A DNA stretch of 64,000 nt. Source: Brachyhypopomus gauderio (taxonomy: Eukaryota; Chordata; Actinopteri; Gymnotiformes; Hypopomidae). The stretch is from NCBI RefSeq assembly GCF_052324685.1, contig NC_135212.1, positions 18,626,548-18,690,547 on the forward strand, in the 5' to 3' direction. The notes beneath the pieces were generated by a model. The model saw nothing but the letters and a program-made list of their open reading frames with translations, was not told the origin of the DNA and did not search any database. The position numbers and the translations under genes were made by a program. Below, one piece after another: positions 45,404-64,000 of the stretch. Each line of letters opens with the position of its first letter. The first letter of the stretch is position 1.

Positions 45404-46560
45404 CTTCGAGGTTGAACTAAAGACGTCTGCTGTCTTCGTCTTTGTCCTGAAGTCTGAAAGAACTCACAAGGCTGTTAGCACAAAGCTAACTCGTCATCCC
45501 GTTACCATCCGCAGGCATGCAGTGTAAAAATGTCACATTATGAGTGACAATTTTACATGTTTAGAATCTTCCTAAATGTGTATATTTTTCCAACTGTCCC
45601 TTTAAAAACATTTTATAATTTTATTGTATATTACCACATTTACATACCATCAAATTCATCATAACAGTAGTTGTATTTTATTTGTTCATTTTTACATTTA
45701 CTGAGTTGTATATACACATAGGCCTACTTCATACCTCTGTTATTTTCTTATTGTGTTAGTTTGCTTGTTTGGAACTACACAGTGCATCAAACACTCTTTC
45801 AGGAGTGACCTAATTTGTCTAATGGATTGGTGTTGTATGCTTATTAAATTTGTAAGTACAAGATTTGCTTGTCCTCTGGTAATCACTCAGTTGCCATTCA
45901 AGTGATAAAATGAAATGATCTAAACAATTATTTTACCTCATAAACGGTTCAATACTCAAATATAATTTCTCAGTCTTAGGTCTGAAACCAAAAGGTAAGA
46001 CTTTTTTATGCTCTGCTAATTATTCAACTAGTAAAAGCGAGCACTTGAGTTTATTCTGATCCAGCATGGTGTACCACAAGACAGGCTAATGCTGTTCTTC
46101 TTGTCCGTGGTTACTTTTACAACAAGGTGCGCATCAAACCATGCACATGGGAACATGCGTTTAAATGCTAGACGACCGTTTTACTGTTAGATCTGTAACC
46201 GACGATCAAAAACCACGTCCTGTAAGTGCCATGTCATTTTCACGGCACACAACTAATAATAGCACAGTACATTATGAAACTGTGAAAAGAATAAATGGAT
46301 GGTACTTGCTTACTCTATCCACTGGAGGGCATTGTCCTCAAAGTTCCGGCAAAAATATATATATAAATTATATATTATATTTAGTGAAACAATTATATAA
46401 TATTTAATGTAGGGTCGCATAAACCTTTGTTGTGACAAAAGTTGATTGACTGGTAAACTTGAAGCTGTTTTTATTTGTTTTAAAAAATGGTCACCCATAC
46501 ATTGCATTTAATAACAGATCTTCAGGAACTACATCAAAATTCTATAAAACGCTATGACAT
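45404..46560. other. Spacer between Ig receptor B and CHRNA3
   Basis: It contains the promoter side of receptor B and the 3' side of CHRNA3. No exon of CHRNA5 or another gene was found. Confidence 0.5.
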
Positions 46561-46835
46561 TTCAGTAGTGATGAGTCACTTTATAGCTATTCTTAAAGAA
46601 CTTTATAAGCATGACACATTTAAATAACTTTTGTTTCTTTAGGAAATTTGGAGGAAATCTGAATAATACACACCATCTGAAAGACTGTGGGTTGCACTGG
46701 AGTCTTCTTAAGAAAGGACATGGACTTCTGAGCATGTAGCATTCTCCTTTTGCTGCCTTAAAATTTGTGCAGACATTGTGTGTCTGGCTGTTCAAAGTGG
46801 GTGGAGCAGTCACAGTATCTGCGTGTGTGTGAGCG

Positions 46836-54473
<7,638 letters not shown>

Positions 54474-54613
54474 TGTTAAGTCTGAAGAATTCTCGAGATA
54501 TTAATCCATAAATCGTGTTTCGAAGACGAAGATAACTACAGCGCACGGAAAGTAAGCACTCCTGTGGGATGTTGAACGCGAAAGACGAGTAGCACACCGA
54601 GAACGACAAGAGT

Positions 54614-54617
<4 letters not shown>

Positions 54618-54682
<65 letters not shown>
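54618..54682. repeat. (GA)n microsatellite just upstream of the CHRNA3 start
   Basis: About 32 GA units, beginning about 145 bp upstream of the CHRNA3 start codon (minus sense), so within or next to the promoter or 5' UTR. Such a purine tract could influence promoter structure. Confidence 0.9.
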
Positions 54683-54685
<3 letters not shown>

Positions 54686-56150
54686 AAGGGGTGGAGGGGT
54701 GGGATAGCGCTTTTGGCAGTCGTTTAGGGGAACCGAAATTAATACTTTTCCCTAAAGATATGACAAACATTGATTTATAAGACTAACAAATGGTACTGGT
54801 GTTGATCAAGTAGGCTACATATTAATGTATGTTAGGAAAGCGCCTGACTAATACATAGGCTACATATATGATATCCGATCATTTAAGCTTCCAATAATCA
54901 ATGAGAATTTTCACTCCTGAAGATGAACGGATGAGGGGTGGTCAATCGATATAACCACTTTTAATATATTTATTTATTGGACTTACTTACAAGACAATAA
55001 CAATACAATACAGTAACGATAACAACAACTGCCATCGGATGTCCAGCTATCGTATTGTTGTTCATTGAGCCTTTCCTGTAAGTTATATGTATTTCATTTC
55101 TTGGTCATAGAAAATCCGTTACAAAATTACTTTCCTGAACATCGGGCTGTTTCAGATGCGAAAATGCAGATTCCACACGAGCTGTGACGCATAAATCCAT
55201 GATTCATGAGACATATGAATGGTTTCAATTTCTGTTGTGTTAGATTCAGAAGCCTAAAAAGTAATGTAATCGGTGTAGTTGGTGGGATGTGATCGTAACA
55301 AGATTGATTTTTGTCAAATGATGTTGTCATGCAGGCTGTTCATGGATAAAAATGGACATCGTAACTAACGGCTACAACCCTCGGAATATCACTATCAGCT
55401 CTGTTTGGGCATTTAGGGGGCTTTTTAAAGCGTCATAGGAAAGATGACATAGAAGATAAACTTAATGTACTCTCTCTGGCCGTACGTTTCAGTGAAGCAG
55501 TTATACACACCCTCAGAAACAGTCCGACCAATGGTTGCGTGTAACACGCGTACATGAGTTTTGTGCAATTCAGAACCAAGGACAGGGTATGCAACAGGAG
55601 CAGTGACGAGAAAGACGCGCTTTCTTGATGTCTCTCCTGAACACACTTTCAAATAGTTTGATGTCACATTTGTTACCTCTTTGGGAGTGTGAAATTTGCA
55701 ACAGTTCAAATATTTGAAACCGAAGGTGAAGGTGACCTAAGACTTTCATGCAACTGACATAAATTTCTTGCAGCTGGGCTTTGTGGACTCTTGCTTCATG
55801 CTATGGTAATGGAAACGTTCTGATCTCCTGTGGAGTGGTGCCCAGGGTGTGTCCATGGGGCTGGCGGTGGCCTAGATGTCAGACCTGCAGACTGGAGTGT
55901 CGCATGTTAAGCTTGTATGCATGTGAGAATATCAAGATTCTTGTGTTAAAAGCCACATGTTTGTTGGTGGCTATCCATGGTCCTGAATACAAAGTGGGAA
56001 TTTTCAGGGAAGTGATGCCTTAACAAACACACACCTACTGTAAATAGATTTATATGCAACCTTTCATGTACTCAACTTAACTTTACAATTTCCAGGGAAA
56101 AAAAAGCAAAACAAGAAGTAGTTAAGAGGGTGGAGGTTGCAGCACTAAAG
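54683..56150. other. Upstream region of CHRNA3, no gene seen
   Basis: Unique-looking sequence between the CHRNA3 promoter and the minisatellite. No exon recognised; cis-regulatory elements would be expected here but none can be named from sequence alone. Confidence 0.45.
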
Positions 56151-56159
56151 TCCCTACAA

Positions 56160-56640
56160 CCCATAGTGGAACTAGGGTCAGCTACCAGAACAGAACCTCG
56201 GGTCAGCTACCAGAACAGAACCTCAGGTCAGCTAACAGAACAGAACCTAGGGTCAGCTACCAGAACAGAACCTAGGGTCAACTAACAGAACAGAACCTCA
56301 GGTCAGCTAACAGAACAGAACCTAGGGTCAGCTACCAGAACAGAACCTCGGGTCAGCTACCAGAACAGAACCTCAGCTCAGCTAACAGAACAGAACCTAG
56401 GGTCAGCTACCAGAACAAAACCTAGGGTCATTTAGCAGAACAGAACCTCAGGTCAGCTACCAGAACAGAACCTCAGGTCAACTACCAGAACAGAACCTAG
56501 GGTCATTTAGCAGAACAAAACCTAGGGTCATTTAGCAGAACAGAACCTCAGGTCAGCTACCAGAACAGAACCTCAGGTCAACTACCAGAACAGAACCTAG
56601 GGTCATTTAGCAGAACAGAACCTTGTGACCACTAGCAGAA
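56160..56640. repeat. 25-bp minisatellite, about 19 units
   Basis: Tandem units of agggtcagctaccagaacag plus aacct, with variants ctcggg, ctcagg, catttag and aactaac. Variant units recur in blocks, for example agggtcatttagcagaac, showing higher-order duplication. Confidence 0.95.
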
Positions 56641-57915
56641 CAGAGATGGAGGAGCTTAGTATGTGAAATGGGACATAAAGAAGTAGATAAGTGGGTAAAA
56701 ACCATCCTTTGAAGACCAACAGCAAGATTGTTTCTATTTAATGTTTAAAAAAATATTTGTTCAAAGCTGTCAGCACTGTTCAACCTTTGGTTGCATATTG
56801 TGAAATAACACCAATAGTGCTTACAGTACGCTAAATGATGGATGTAACTGCAGCGTCATTGAAGGAACACTGTAAATGTGGATAAACCTACAATCGAAAT
56901 CTAACAGCTCTGGAGTTAGGTGAGTGTGCACGTATATCACAGTTTAAATTAGATGCTTGACAAAGAAGCATTGAAAGTGTATGTGTCTTTTAAGCCAGCT
57001 AAGCACTCTGTGACAGAAGGGCTTGGGTGTGCATCCATATTTTATATTTTATATGGCCTGCAGGGGGCATGATGTGTGAGAGTATCCTTTAGAGTCGCTT
57101 TTAATCTCTTTGATACACAGGAAGAGCTGTCCCAAATATTGATCTATGACTAGTTTTGATTATGTGGGCATTATGGTAAAGGGTAGAATGATTGGAAAGC
57201 AAGCGTCCTCCTGGTCAGTATTGGACTGATCAATAGTTCCTTGCTGTGGTTCAATTTTTTTCTGACACAAATGACAGGAGTCTCTTTGTAAAATCAAACC
57301 CATGAAGTGATTAGTAAATAACAGAATTATACAAGCAACTTGCAGTGATTAGTAAATAACAGAATTATACAAGCAACTTGCACAACATTTTAAAAGGCCA
57401 CACCTGGCAAATTAAACTGGCATGTAAAACCAAAGTTAATCACAACAACAAGGAAAAAACTCTTTGAGTCATTGGAACTATCTTACCTTTATTAGATTAT
57501 TTGTAGATAATAATTGTTACCACATGAGAATTGGATTTTATCAGGATGAAATACTGTATAGATGGTGGAAGAACTTAGCACCCCGTGACAAAAACCGCCA
57601 AACATTTAAGACCAAGAATGTGACTCAGCCAAACTAATTCACTGGTTTGTATGACTGAAATAAAATTTCAGAGGAACAGATGCTTTGTTTCCGCATGAAT
57701 TGTCCTGACAAAATTCTACAATGCTAAAGCAACCCATTGGTTGACATTATTTGAGCGGTTGATACAAAGTCTGTAACACTCCGAATACAAAGTCTGTATT
57801 CAAAACCCAAGTATCCAAAATGGTTGACATGTATTCTCCTCACAGTTGCTTGGAAAGTCAGAGCTGGTGTTGCACTTTAGCCTTTGGGCTTGCGGTGTCC
57901 TCGCCACAGCGGTCC
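56641..57915. other. Spacer and 3' flank of CHRNB4
   Basis: No gene. A 42-bp direct duplication occurs at about 57305-57383, where the motif gattagtaaataacagaatt appears twice. Confidence 0.5.
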
Positions 57916-60900
57916 TCACATCCCATTCCGCCGGGACGACTCGGCGCCGCCCTGCTGGACTGACCCGGTTTGACTCTGGAAGAGGGGCTGCAGGAAGAGC
58001 CCTAACGTCCCCACCACACACACAATAACAAAGATCCACAGAAACATCCGGTCCACAACCATGGCGACGTACTTCCAGTCCTCAATGACCTTGGAAAAAA
58101 AAACATGGGGGGGTGGTAGTTAAAACCATGGATTATGTTGGAAAACCAGAGCAGAGAAGAATATGAATACAAACACAGCGCAAGATAAAAAACTGCAGTG
58201 TAAAAATAAGTCCAAGTAAGCGGGTTTCGGTTTGGTGAGTGCTGAACTGTAAGCCAGAATGGTATTGACCCCATAACCCTGATCCCTGGCAACTGTCTTC
58301 TGCACTTTCCGAAGGCCACTATTAGTTATCGGTGGATGCACTCCCCCTCCTTTATTGATTTATTCATGAAAACAATCAATGGCCTGACGAAGCGGTTTGG
58401 CTTTAATGTACTTCCTAGCACCTCTCACTCTCACCTCCATCTTTGAACTGTATCCCTAATGGCCTAACGCAGTGGGGCTGTCAGTCAAGGTGTTCATAAT
58501 ACCCAGTACATGTTCCTGAGGCTTAAGATAACAGCTATCTGAGGAAATTAGACAAACAGTCTAAGAAACAAATATGGTGTTCAGAAGGTCTTCTAGGAAC
58601 ATGCATATTTTTGGTCTAGTGCTTCTAGAGTCTCTTCAAGAATTTATGAAACCACTGTGTGAATATATACCCAGTACAAGCAAACTTTTATTTGACTATA
58701 TACTGTATACAGTACAACAGAGATATATGATGAACAGTACAGGACAGAATGGAAGCTTTAAAGCACCACTTACACTCTGATCATCATCATTTCCCATCAT
58801 GTGGTCAGCAACGTAGCGAACCCCATCCACCGCCTCCTGAACGTCAGCGCCCCAATCCAGACCTGCCCTGCTTCCTCTCAGATCCTGGGCGGAGGTGTGA
58901 CCATTAGACTGGAGCTCGGCGGGCCTCGTGTTCCCTCTCCTGGGGGCGGGCACGGAAACGCGCGGCCCCACCTTGCCGTAAAGGTGTCCCGGGGAACAGA
59001 GGGCGGGGGCGGAGGATGCAGCAAGCAGGGCGGAGGCTGAGGAGGACACGGCCGAGTTGCGGGGAGCCCCGTAGCCGAGGTCCGGCGGGTCCCTGTGGTC
59101 GGGGAGGTGGCACTGCTGCCGAAGCCGTTGCCGGGCTGAGTGGCCCTGGGGCCTCCGCATGAAGAGCATGGTGGGCAGCTTCTCCAAGAAGACCAGCTTG
59201 ACCCAGGACGGCATCGTGTGCGTGCTCGGAGAGCGGTGGTGCACATTGAGCACACACACGCTCGTAATGATGGAGAAGGTCACCAGAACCATGGTGAACA
59301 TCAGGTACTTCCCGATTAAAGGTACGTCCAGGGAGGTGGGCGGCACGATCTTGGAGATGAGCAGGAGGAAGACAGTGAGCGCCAGGAGGACGGAGATGCA
59401 CAGGGTCATCTTCTCGCCGCAGTCGGACGGCAGGTAGAAGACCAGGATGGCCAGCGAGGTGATGAGCACGCATGGGATGATGAGGTTGATGGTGTAGAAG
59501 AGCGGCTTTCGCTTGATGATGAAGTCATAGGTCAGGTCCACGTAGGTGGGATCCTGAGCGTTAACCGTCCTTCTCCCCGGCAGCGCCAGTATGTCCCACT
59601 CGCCGCTGGGAGTGAAGTCGTCCATGCTGGCTGCCTCAGACTTCAGGACGAGATCGATCTCCGTGTGGTCGTACGTCCAGGAACGAAACTTCAGCGTGCA
59701 GTTCTGCTGGTCGAAGGGAAAGTGCTTGACCTCGATCTTGCAGGCGCTCTTGTAGATTGCAGGAGGGAGCCATGCAATGGTGCCGTTAAACAGCACGATG
59801 GCGTTGGTGAAGACTGTCACCTCATAGGTCCCATCAGCACTGAAAGCAGGTGAGGTAATGACATCTCTATAATTGCTGCTATAAAACCCGATACCTTATC
59901 ACAGCCCTTAATACCCAGTTACGTTTTGCTAATTGACTGCAGACACAGTCGAATTAATAATTTAATAATATATCAGTAATCCTTATTTAATTTTTTATGC
60001 ATAATTACTCCCATTATACTATTCTGTAGACTAAAATGATAGCAAGAATTCTTAAAATTAATAGTATGTGTATTATACATGAGCCTCTACATTACTAATT
60101 AACAGAGCGCAAAATGATTTTCGAATGCTTTAATGCGTTTTGGTGTGCATTTAACTTACTTATTGTATAAAACGATGTCAGGTAGCCAGATGTGTGTGGA
60201 GGGAATCCGGAGCTTATCAATACCCTCATACTCAGACGGGTCCCATGACAGTCGGTAATCATTCCAGTTCTAAGCAAAGAAAATGACAATTGCTGTGGTT
60301 GAGCTGAGATTATTTAGAAATAAGGCCACCAAGCAACCGCATGCTTCTCAATTACACACTCCGTTATCATTTTAATGTGCGGTAGTGAGAGGGAGTGATC
60401 GCCACTCTTCCAGTGAACAGGCATGTCGGTGTGCAAATCCAAGGACAAGGATAATGAAGCCCTTTGTTATAACCGCTGTATTGTGAGCGTGTGGCGAGCT
60501 GCTCGATCGTACCTGCGTGAGCCACACGTTTGTCGTCATGATTTGTTCTCTCTCGTTCTGAGTGGATCAAAGAAGTGCACAGAGAAGTGTGTTCACATTT
60601 TTACACAAATACTCACAGCAAACCATAACAAGACAAATTCAGACAAATTCAAAACTACCACATGTGGAAAACAGTTATGAAAAAGCTTCGCAGTTCTGGC
60701 GCATAGATACAAGGCTGTTTCCACGATGAACTCACACCGGTCCTCTCATACAGACCAATTTTATGTGACAGTGATTTCAATTACAAGATGGGAAAAGGAC
60801 AATAACGGACCATAAAACAGGATATATGTGGACTGCTATGTTTTCCCTTGTTATGACCCTGTAAATCACGGTGTGGGTTCTGAACAGTATCTCAACACTA

Positions 60901-61524
60901 CAGCTTCCTTTGACACAAAGTGCAGATATTACAAATAGAAGCCTTACCCACAGGCGGATTCCTATACTAACAGTCCAGAACACTTTCGTGTCCCATATAA
61001 TATTTTAAAATGAAACATAATACCAAACAACCAACTATAGACTTATAGAGAGGCTTTTTGCTATGTGTGCAAGCCCCAAATAACATGAATTCTGAATTTA
61101 CCACATATAAAATGTGCTATTATTTACAATTTTCAGCCTATTTACAATGATCTAGTAAAGCCTACAACATTTTGTCTTGCAAATATTTTATATTTCACTT
61201 GTTTGTGTTGAAATTTCTTAAGACTGGTCTTAGTCTTAAATGCTAGTGGTGATTCACAGTTGAATATATAATACGAATTGGGTCTCCTAAGTTTTCATTC
61301 CAGTCTGGCTTTGGGTGTTAGGGTTAGGTTTCAACTCTTGGCTTCCTGTCTTCATCTTGGCCTGGTGTTTCTTCTCACCACGCTGATGAGCTGCGCCAGG
61401 GACACCTGGAGCTTCACCGTCACTCGCTCCGTCCTGTTCAGGGCCGGCCGGATCAACTTGTTGTAGCGTTCTTTCTGAAGGAGCCAGTTCATCAGCTTCT
61501 CCTCCGAGTCCGCACCACCGCCAC
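57916..61524 (-). CDS. CHRNB4: Neuronal nicotinic acetylcholine receptor beta subunit (beta-4 type), first exon missing
   Basis: Structural partner of alpha-3 in acetylcholine-gated cation channels. Five minus-strand exons with GT-AG borders: 61379-61524 ([29 protein letters not shown]), 60513-60557 ([15 protein letters not shown]), 60160-60269 ([26 protein letters not shown]), 58774-59839 and 57916-58089 ([20 protein letters not shown], final membrane span, stop). About 513 residues are covered. The Cys loop is [15 protein letters not shown]. The vicinal Cys pair is absent, as in beta subunits. M1-M3 include [20 protein letters not shown] and [20 protein letters not shown]. The 61379-61524 exon needs a signal-peptide exon further up; none was found before 64000. 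Extracellular residues ([20 protein letters not shown]) favour beta-4; the loop start [14 protein letters not shown] is more beta-2-like. Confidence 0.85.
58090..58773. other. CHRNB4 last intron
   Basis: Intronic sequence between the large and terminal exons. No other feature. Confidence 0.5.
60558..61378. other. CHRNB4 intron
   Basis: Intronic sequence between the exons at 60513-60557 and 61379-61524. No other feature. Confidence 0.5.
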
Positions 61525-62034
61525 CTGCACAGGGACACACGCCCACCGCCGCGGCATGAAAGTGCCATTTGTGGTTTTATTGGATGCTTTGGTTGGTTTT
61601 TTGCTTCTTTTTCTCGTTGTGTTTTTGTGTATTTGAAATTGGGGGTGAAAAGATGTATGTTGTGCATGAAGGGCACTCTCTTTTGTTTCACCACAAGCAG
61701 TGCCCCCCCCCTCTGCAACCACCCCCATTAGTTTTTGGTGGTGTTTAATCTCTTCTCTCACTTGTCTGCCTGTCCACATTACAGCAGTATGGATCCTCTT
61801 TTATTACTGTGCTGTGAAACTTGATGCTGACTTCGCTGCCTTTGTACCTTACAGCAAGGCCTGTTCCTGAATCCACAATGAGCCAGACAGCTTTAGCATG
61901 CATGGGAGACGATGGAAGAGCTAACAAGACTGCAGGAGGAACTAGCCTAACTTTTATCTGTTGGAGTCAAGCAATTCAGGGTTTAGTCTTATTTAGCACA
62001 AAGGAACCTTATATTTAAATTTCAGGCTGACATA

Positions 62035-63155
62035 TACATAGTGTATATGGCAAAAGTATGTGAACACCACTCCTAATGAATACGTCAGCCACATCTAACA
62101 GGTGTATAAAATCAAGCACTTAACCATGTAATCTCCACAGATAAATATTGGTGGTAGAGTGGGCAGGTCACAGAGCTCAGCGACTTTAACGGTGGCACAA
62201 TCATATGATGCCACCTTTGCCACAGGTCAGTTTATGACCTTTCTGCCCTAATATATCTGTCCAGGTTAATTAGGTTATTACGTGGTGCAATAATTGTGAA
62301 ATGGAAGCGTCTAAGAACAATCATTCAGCCACAAAGCAGTGGACCATGCAAATTCACAGAATGGGTCAGCAGTGCTGAAGCCCATAGCATAAAAAGACCC
62401 TACCAAAGTACCCTGCCCTCCAAACTGCCCCTGAAGGCAACGAGAACTGTGGAGCATCAGGAGCATTGTGAAATAGGTTTCCACTGCTGAGCAGCTGCCC
62501 AAGATCACCATGCGCAATGGCAGGTGGAGTGGTGTACAGCACTGGACTCTGGAGCAGCAGAAATTAGGTTATCTGCAGCGATGAGTCACACTTCACTATC
62601 TGGTGTATCTACGTTTGGTGAGTGCCTGGGGAACATGACCTTCCAGAATGCATAGTGGCAACGGTTTGTGAGAGGAGATAATGGTCTGAGACTATAGTTC
62701 AGGGATTAAGCCCTTTTTTTCCAGTGAAGGATAATGTTAATGCTATAGCACAAAAATAAAACATAGACAATTATATGCTTCCAACTTTATAGCAGCAGTT
62801 TGGTGGAAAGTTCATTCCTGTTCCAGCAGGACTGTACCTCTGGGTCCATATAAACGTGGTTTGAAGAGTTTCGTGTGGAGGAACTCCAGCAGTGTACACA
62901 GAGCCACACTGAACACCTTTGTGATGAACTGGGATGTTAAATGTAAGCGAGGCCTTTTCATCCAATATCAGCATCTGACCACAAGGTTTCACATCTGAAA
63001 CCTTCCAAGAAGAGGTTGTTATAGATGCTCAAATGAAAATGGGACAAAGGTCATGTTGATGCTTATGGTCTTTAGAATGGGAGGACCAACAAGCTAATGT
63101 AGGTGTGATGATTGAGTTCCACATATTTTTGGCCAAATAGCATATATACAGTGTT
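62035..63155 (+). mobile_element. Old, degraded Tc1-like transposon
   Basis: The left end gtgtatatggcaaaagtatg followed by tgaacac is mirrored by the right end, whose complement reads cactgtatatatgctatttg and then gccaaaaatatgtgg. The body keeps the layout of a Tc1 transposase gene (for example agctcagcgactttaacg, atgccacctttgccacagg, aagatcaccatgcgcaatg and catttgtgatga-like words) but is full of stops and indels. It lies upstream of the known CHRNB4 exons, probably in its first intron. It is unrelated in age to the Tc1 at 20584-22200. Confidence 0.75.
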
Positions 63156-64000
63156 TTCCTTATAATTTCTTCTTTCAGCACGACAGGTGGGTGGTTGTTC
63201 AAATGCGACACTTCCTACTCTGCTGTCCCACTGGAGGTGAGCTGGGGTTCGAGCCCATCCTCTGCTGAGGCTCAGCGTACACGTGGAACATGCAGATGCA
63301 TCATTCAGGCTTTGGTGCTCTAATTGTGAATAATTGATTCAGATGAGCAGCAGCGCTGTTTAATTAACACCGCGTTAATTAGCGCCTCCCGGGGCTGAGC
63401 TGGGAGCTTTGGCTTTGCGCTGCTGACAAGAGAAAATGCCGAATGAAGATGAATGAACTACAATAAAGCCACTAACAAACAAGCCGGTGGAAAAGCTTGG
63501 ATTCAAAAGGATGATGATCTCATCTTGCCAGCACGAGGCGAGTCTCACGCTCCCCGTTTGGTCGTAAGTCCTCAGTTCCCGAATGATCTGGCGTTGGGTC
63601 CACGTGTGCGCTGGCAGGTGTGCCTGCTCCTGCAGAAGCAGCCAAGGTAGAGAACCAGCTGTCTCCGTCTAGCTTTTCACTGTCCAGTGCCATGTTGAGC
63701 CAAGACTCTAAGCTGATGGGAGACCCTTTAATCAGTTGCTTGGCTGGGCTCTCTCATAACTCAGAGGGCTTTGATCAGTTCACTACAGCAGATGGCCTAC
63801 TGTCAAAGCAGCGGGACATGCCTGTCAAAACAGAACTTTCTTGTCCAAGTGTACCACACAGTACAATGTAAAACAAGGCCTGCATTAATGAACTTGCTGT
63901 TCCTTTAGCAGCTCTTTATCTGTTCATTTGGGTCGCCCAGTTTATGTGTACTAGGTTCACAGTGTAAGAACTGTGACTATTGAGCTGATTGATTGCCAGC
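63156..64000. other. No gene confirmed
   Basis: No signal-peptide exon for CHRNB4 was recognised. A stop-free minus-strand stretch near 63530-63650 (containing TWTQRQIIRELRTYDQ) is noted but has no recognised family and no convincing splice sites. Confidence 0.4.

Noticed and set aside
56160-56640. CRISPR-like regular repeats
   Set aside because: Direct tandem units with no unique spacers, in a vertebrate genome; a minisatellite.
58801-59473. Plus- and minus-strand open frames of 79-189 codons
   Set aside because: Alternative-frame shadows of the large CHRNB4 exon.
63453-63871. Possible CHRNB4 first exon or neighbouring gene exon
   Set aside because: No start codon with hydrophobic leader followed by a donor in the right phase; the open stretch matches nothing I know.

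Overview
This window is vertebrate, most likely from a ray-finned fish (teleost, perhaps otophysan). It is AT-rich and intron-rich, carries long CA/GT/GA/AT microsatellites, and is packed with fish-type transposons: Tc1, hAT, piggyBac, Harbinger, L2 and Rex1-like LINEs, and LTR elements. There is no operon structure. Genuine host genes are split into small exons with GT-AG introns, and most long reading frames are transposon fragments or antisense shadows.

Right part (about 41-62 kb), all host genes on the minus strand. A two-Ig-domain membrane receptor lies at 40985-45403. A complete six-exon neuronal nicotinic acetylcholine receptor alpha-3 gene (CHRNA3) lies at 46836-54473. A beta-4/beta-2-class nicotinic subunit (best called CHRNB4) lies at 57916-61524, with its signal-peptide exon not found. 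CHRNA3 and CHRNB4 sit head-to-tail in the order and orientation known from the vertebrate CHRNA5-CHRNA3-CHRNB4 cluster. Their products co-assemble into ganglionic-type acetylcholine-gated cation channels. CHRNA5, expected beyond the 3' end of CHRNA3, is not in the window; immune-type Ig receptor genes and transposons occupy that side.

Left part (0-41 kb) is a nested transposon graveyard with one partial Ig receptor gene (11069-12971, minus). Many insertions can be delimited to the base by target-site duplications: solo LTRs at 1525-2068, 8557-9075 and 13365-13843; a piggyBac-like element inside a hAT-like element (2531-5759); a BED-type hAT inside an old retrovirus (17666-18452); a nearly intact Tc1 inside an L2 LINE (20584-22200); a 4.3 kb hAT splitting a LINE (24442-28741) and itself carrying an LTR-type element; and a hAT inside a LINE inside another DNA transposon (31746-34666).

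Most notable observations. (1) A 1.2 kb hAT-like element at 42915-44108 carries a 314-bp, apparently 100% identical copy of the CHRNA3 last exon plus 3' flank, that is, a very recent gene-fragment capture. (2) At two separate sites (24787-25467 and 30544-31111) two exons separated by a GT-AG intron are followed a few hundred bases downstream by the same two exons precisely joined, as if a spliced RNA had been copied back next to its own template.
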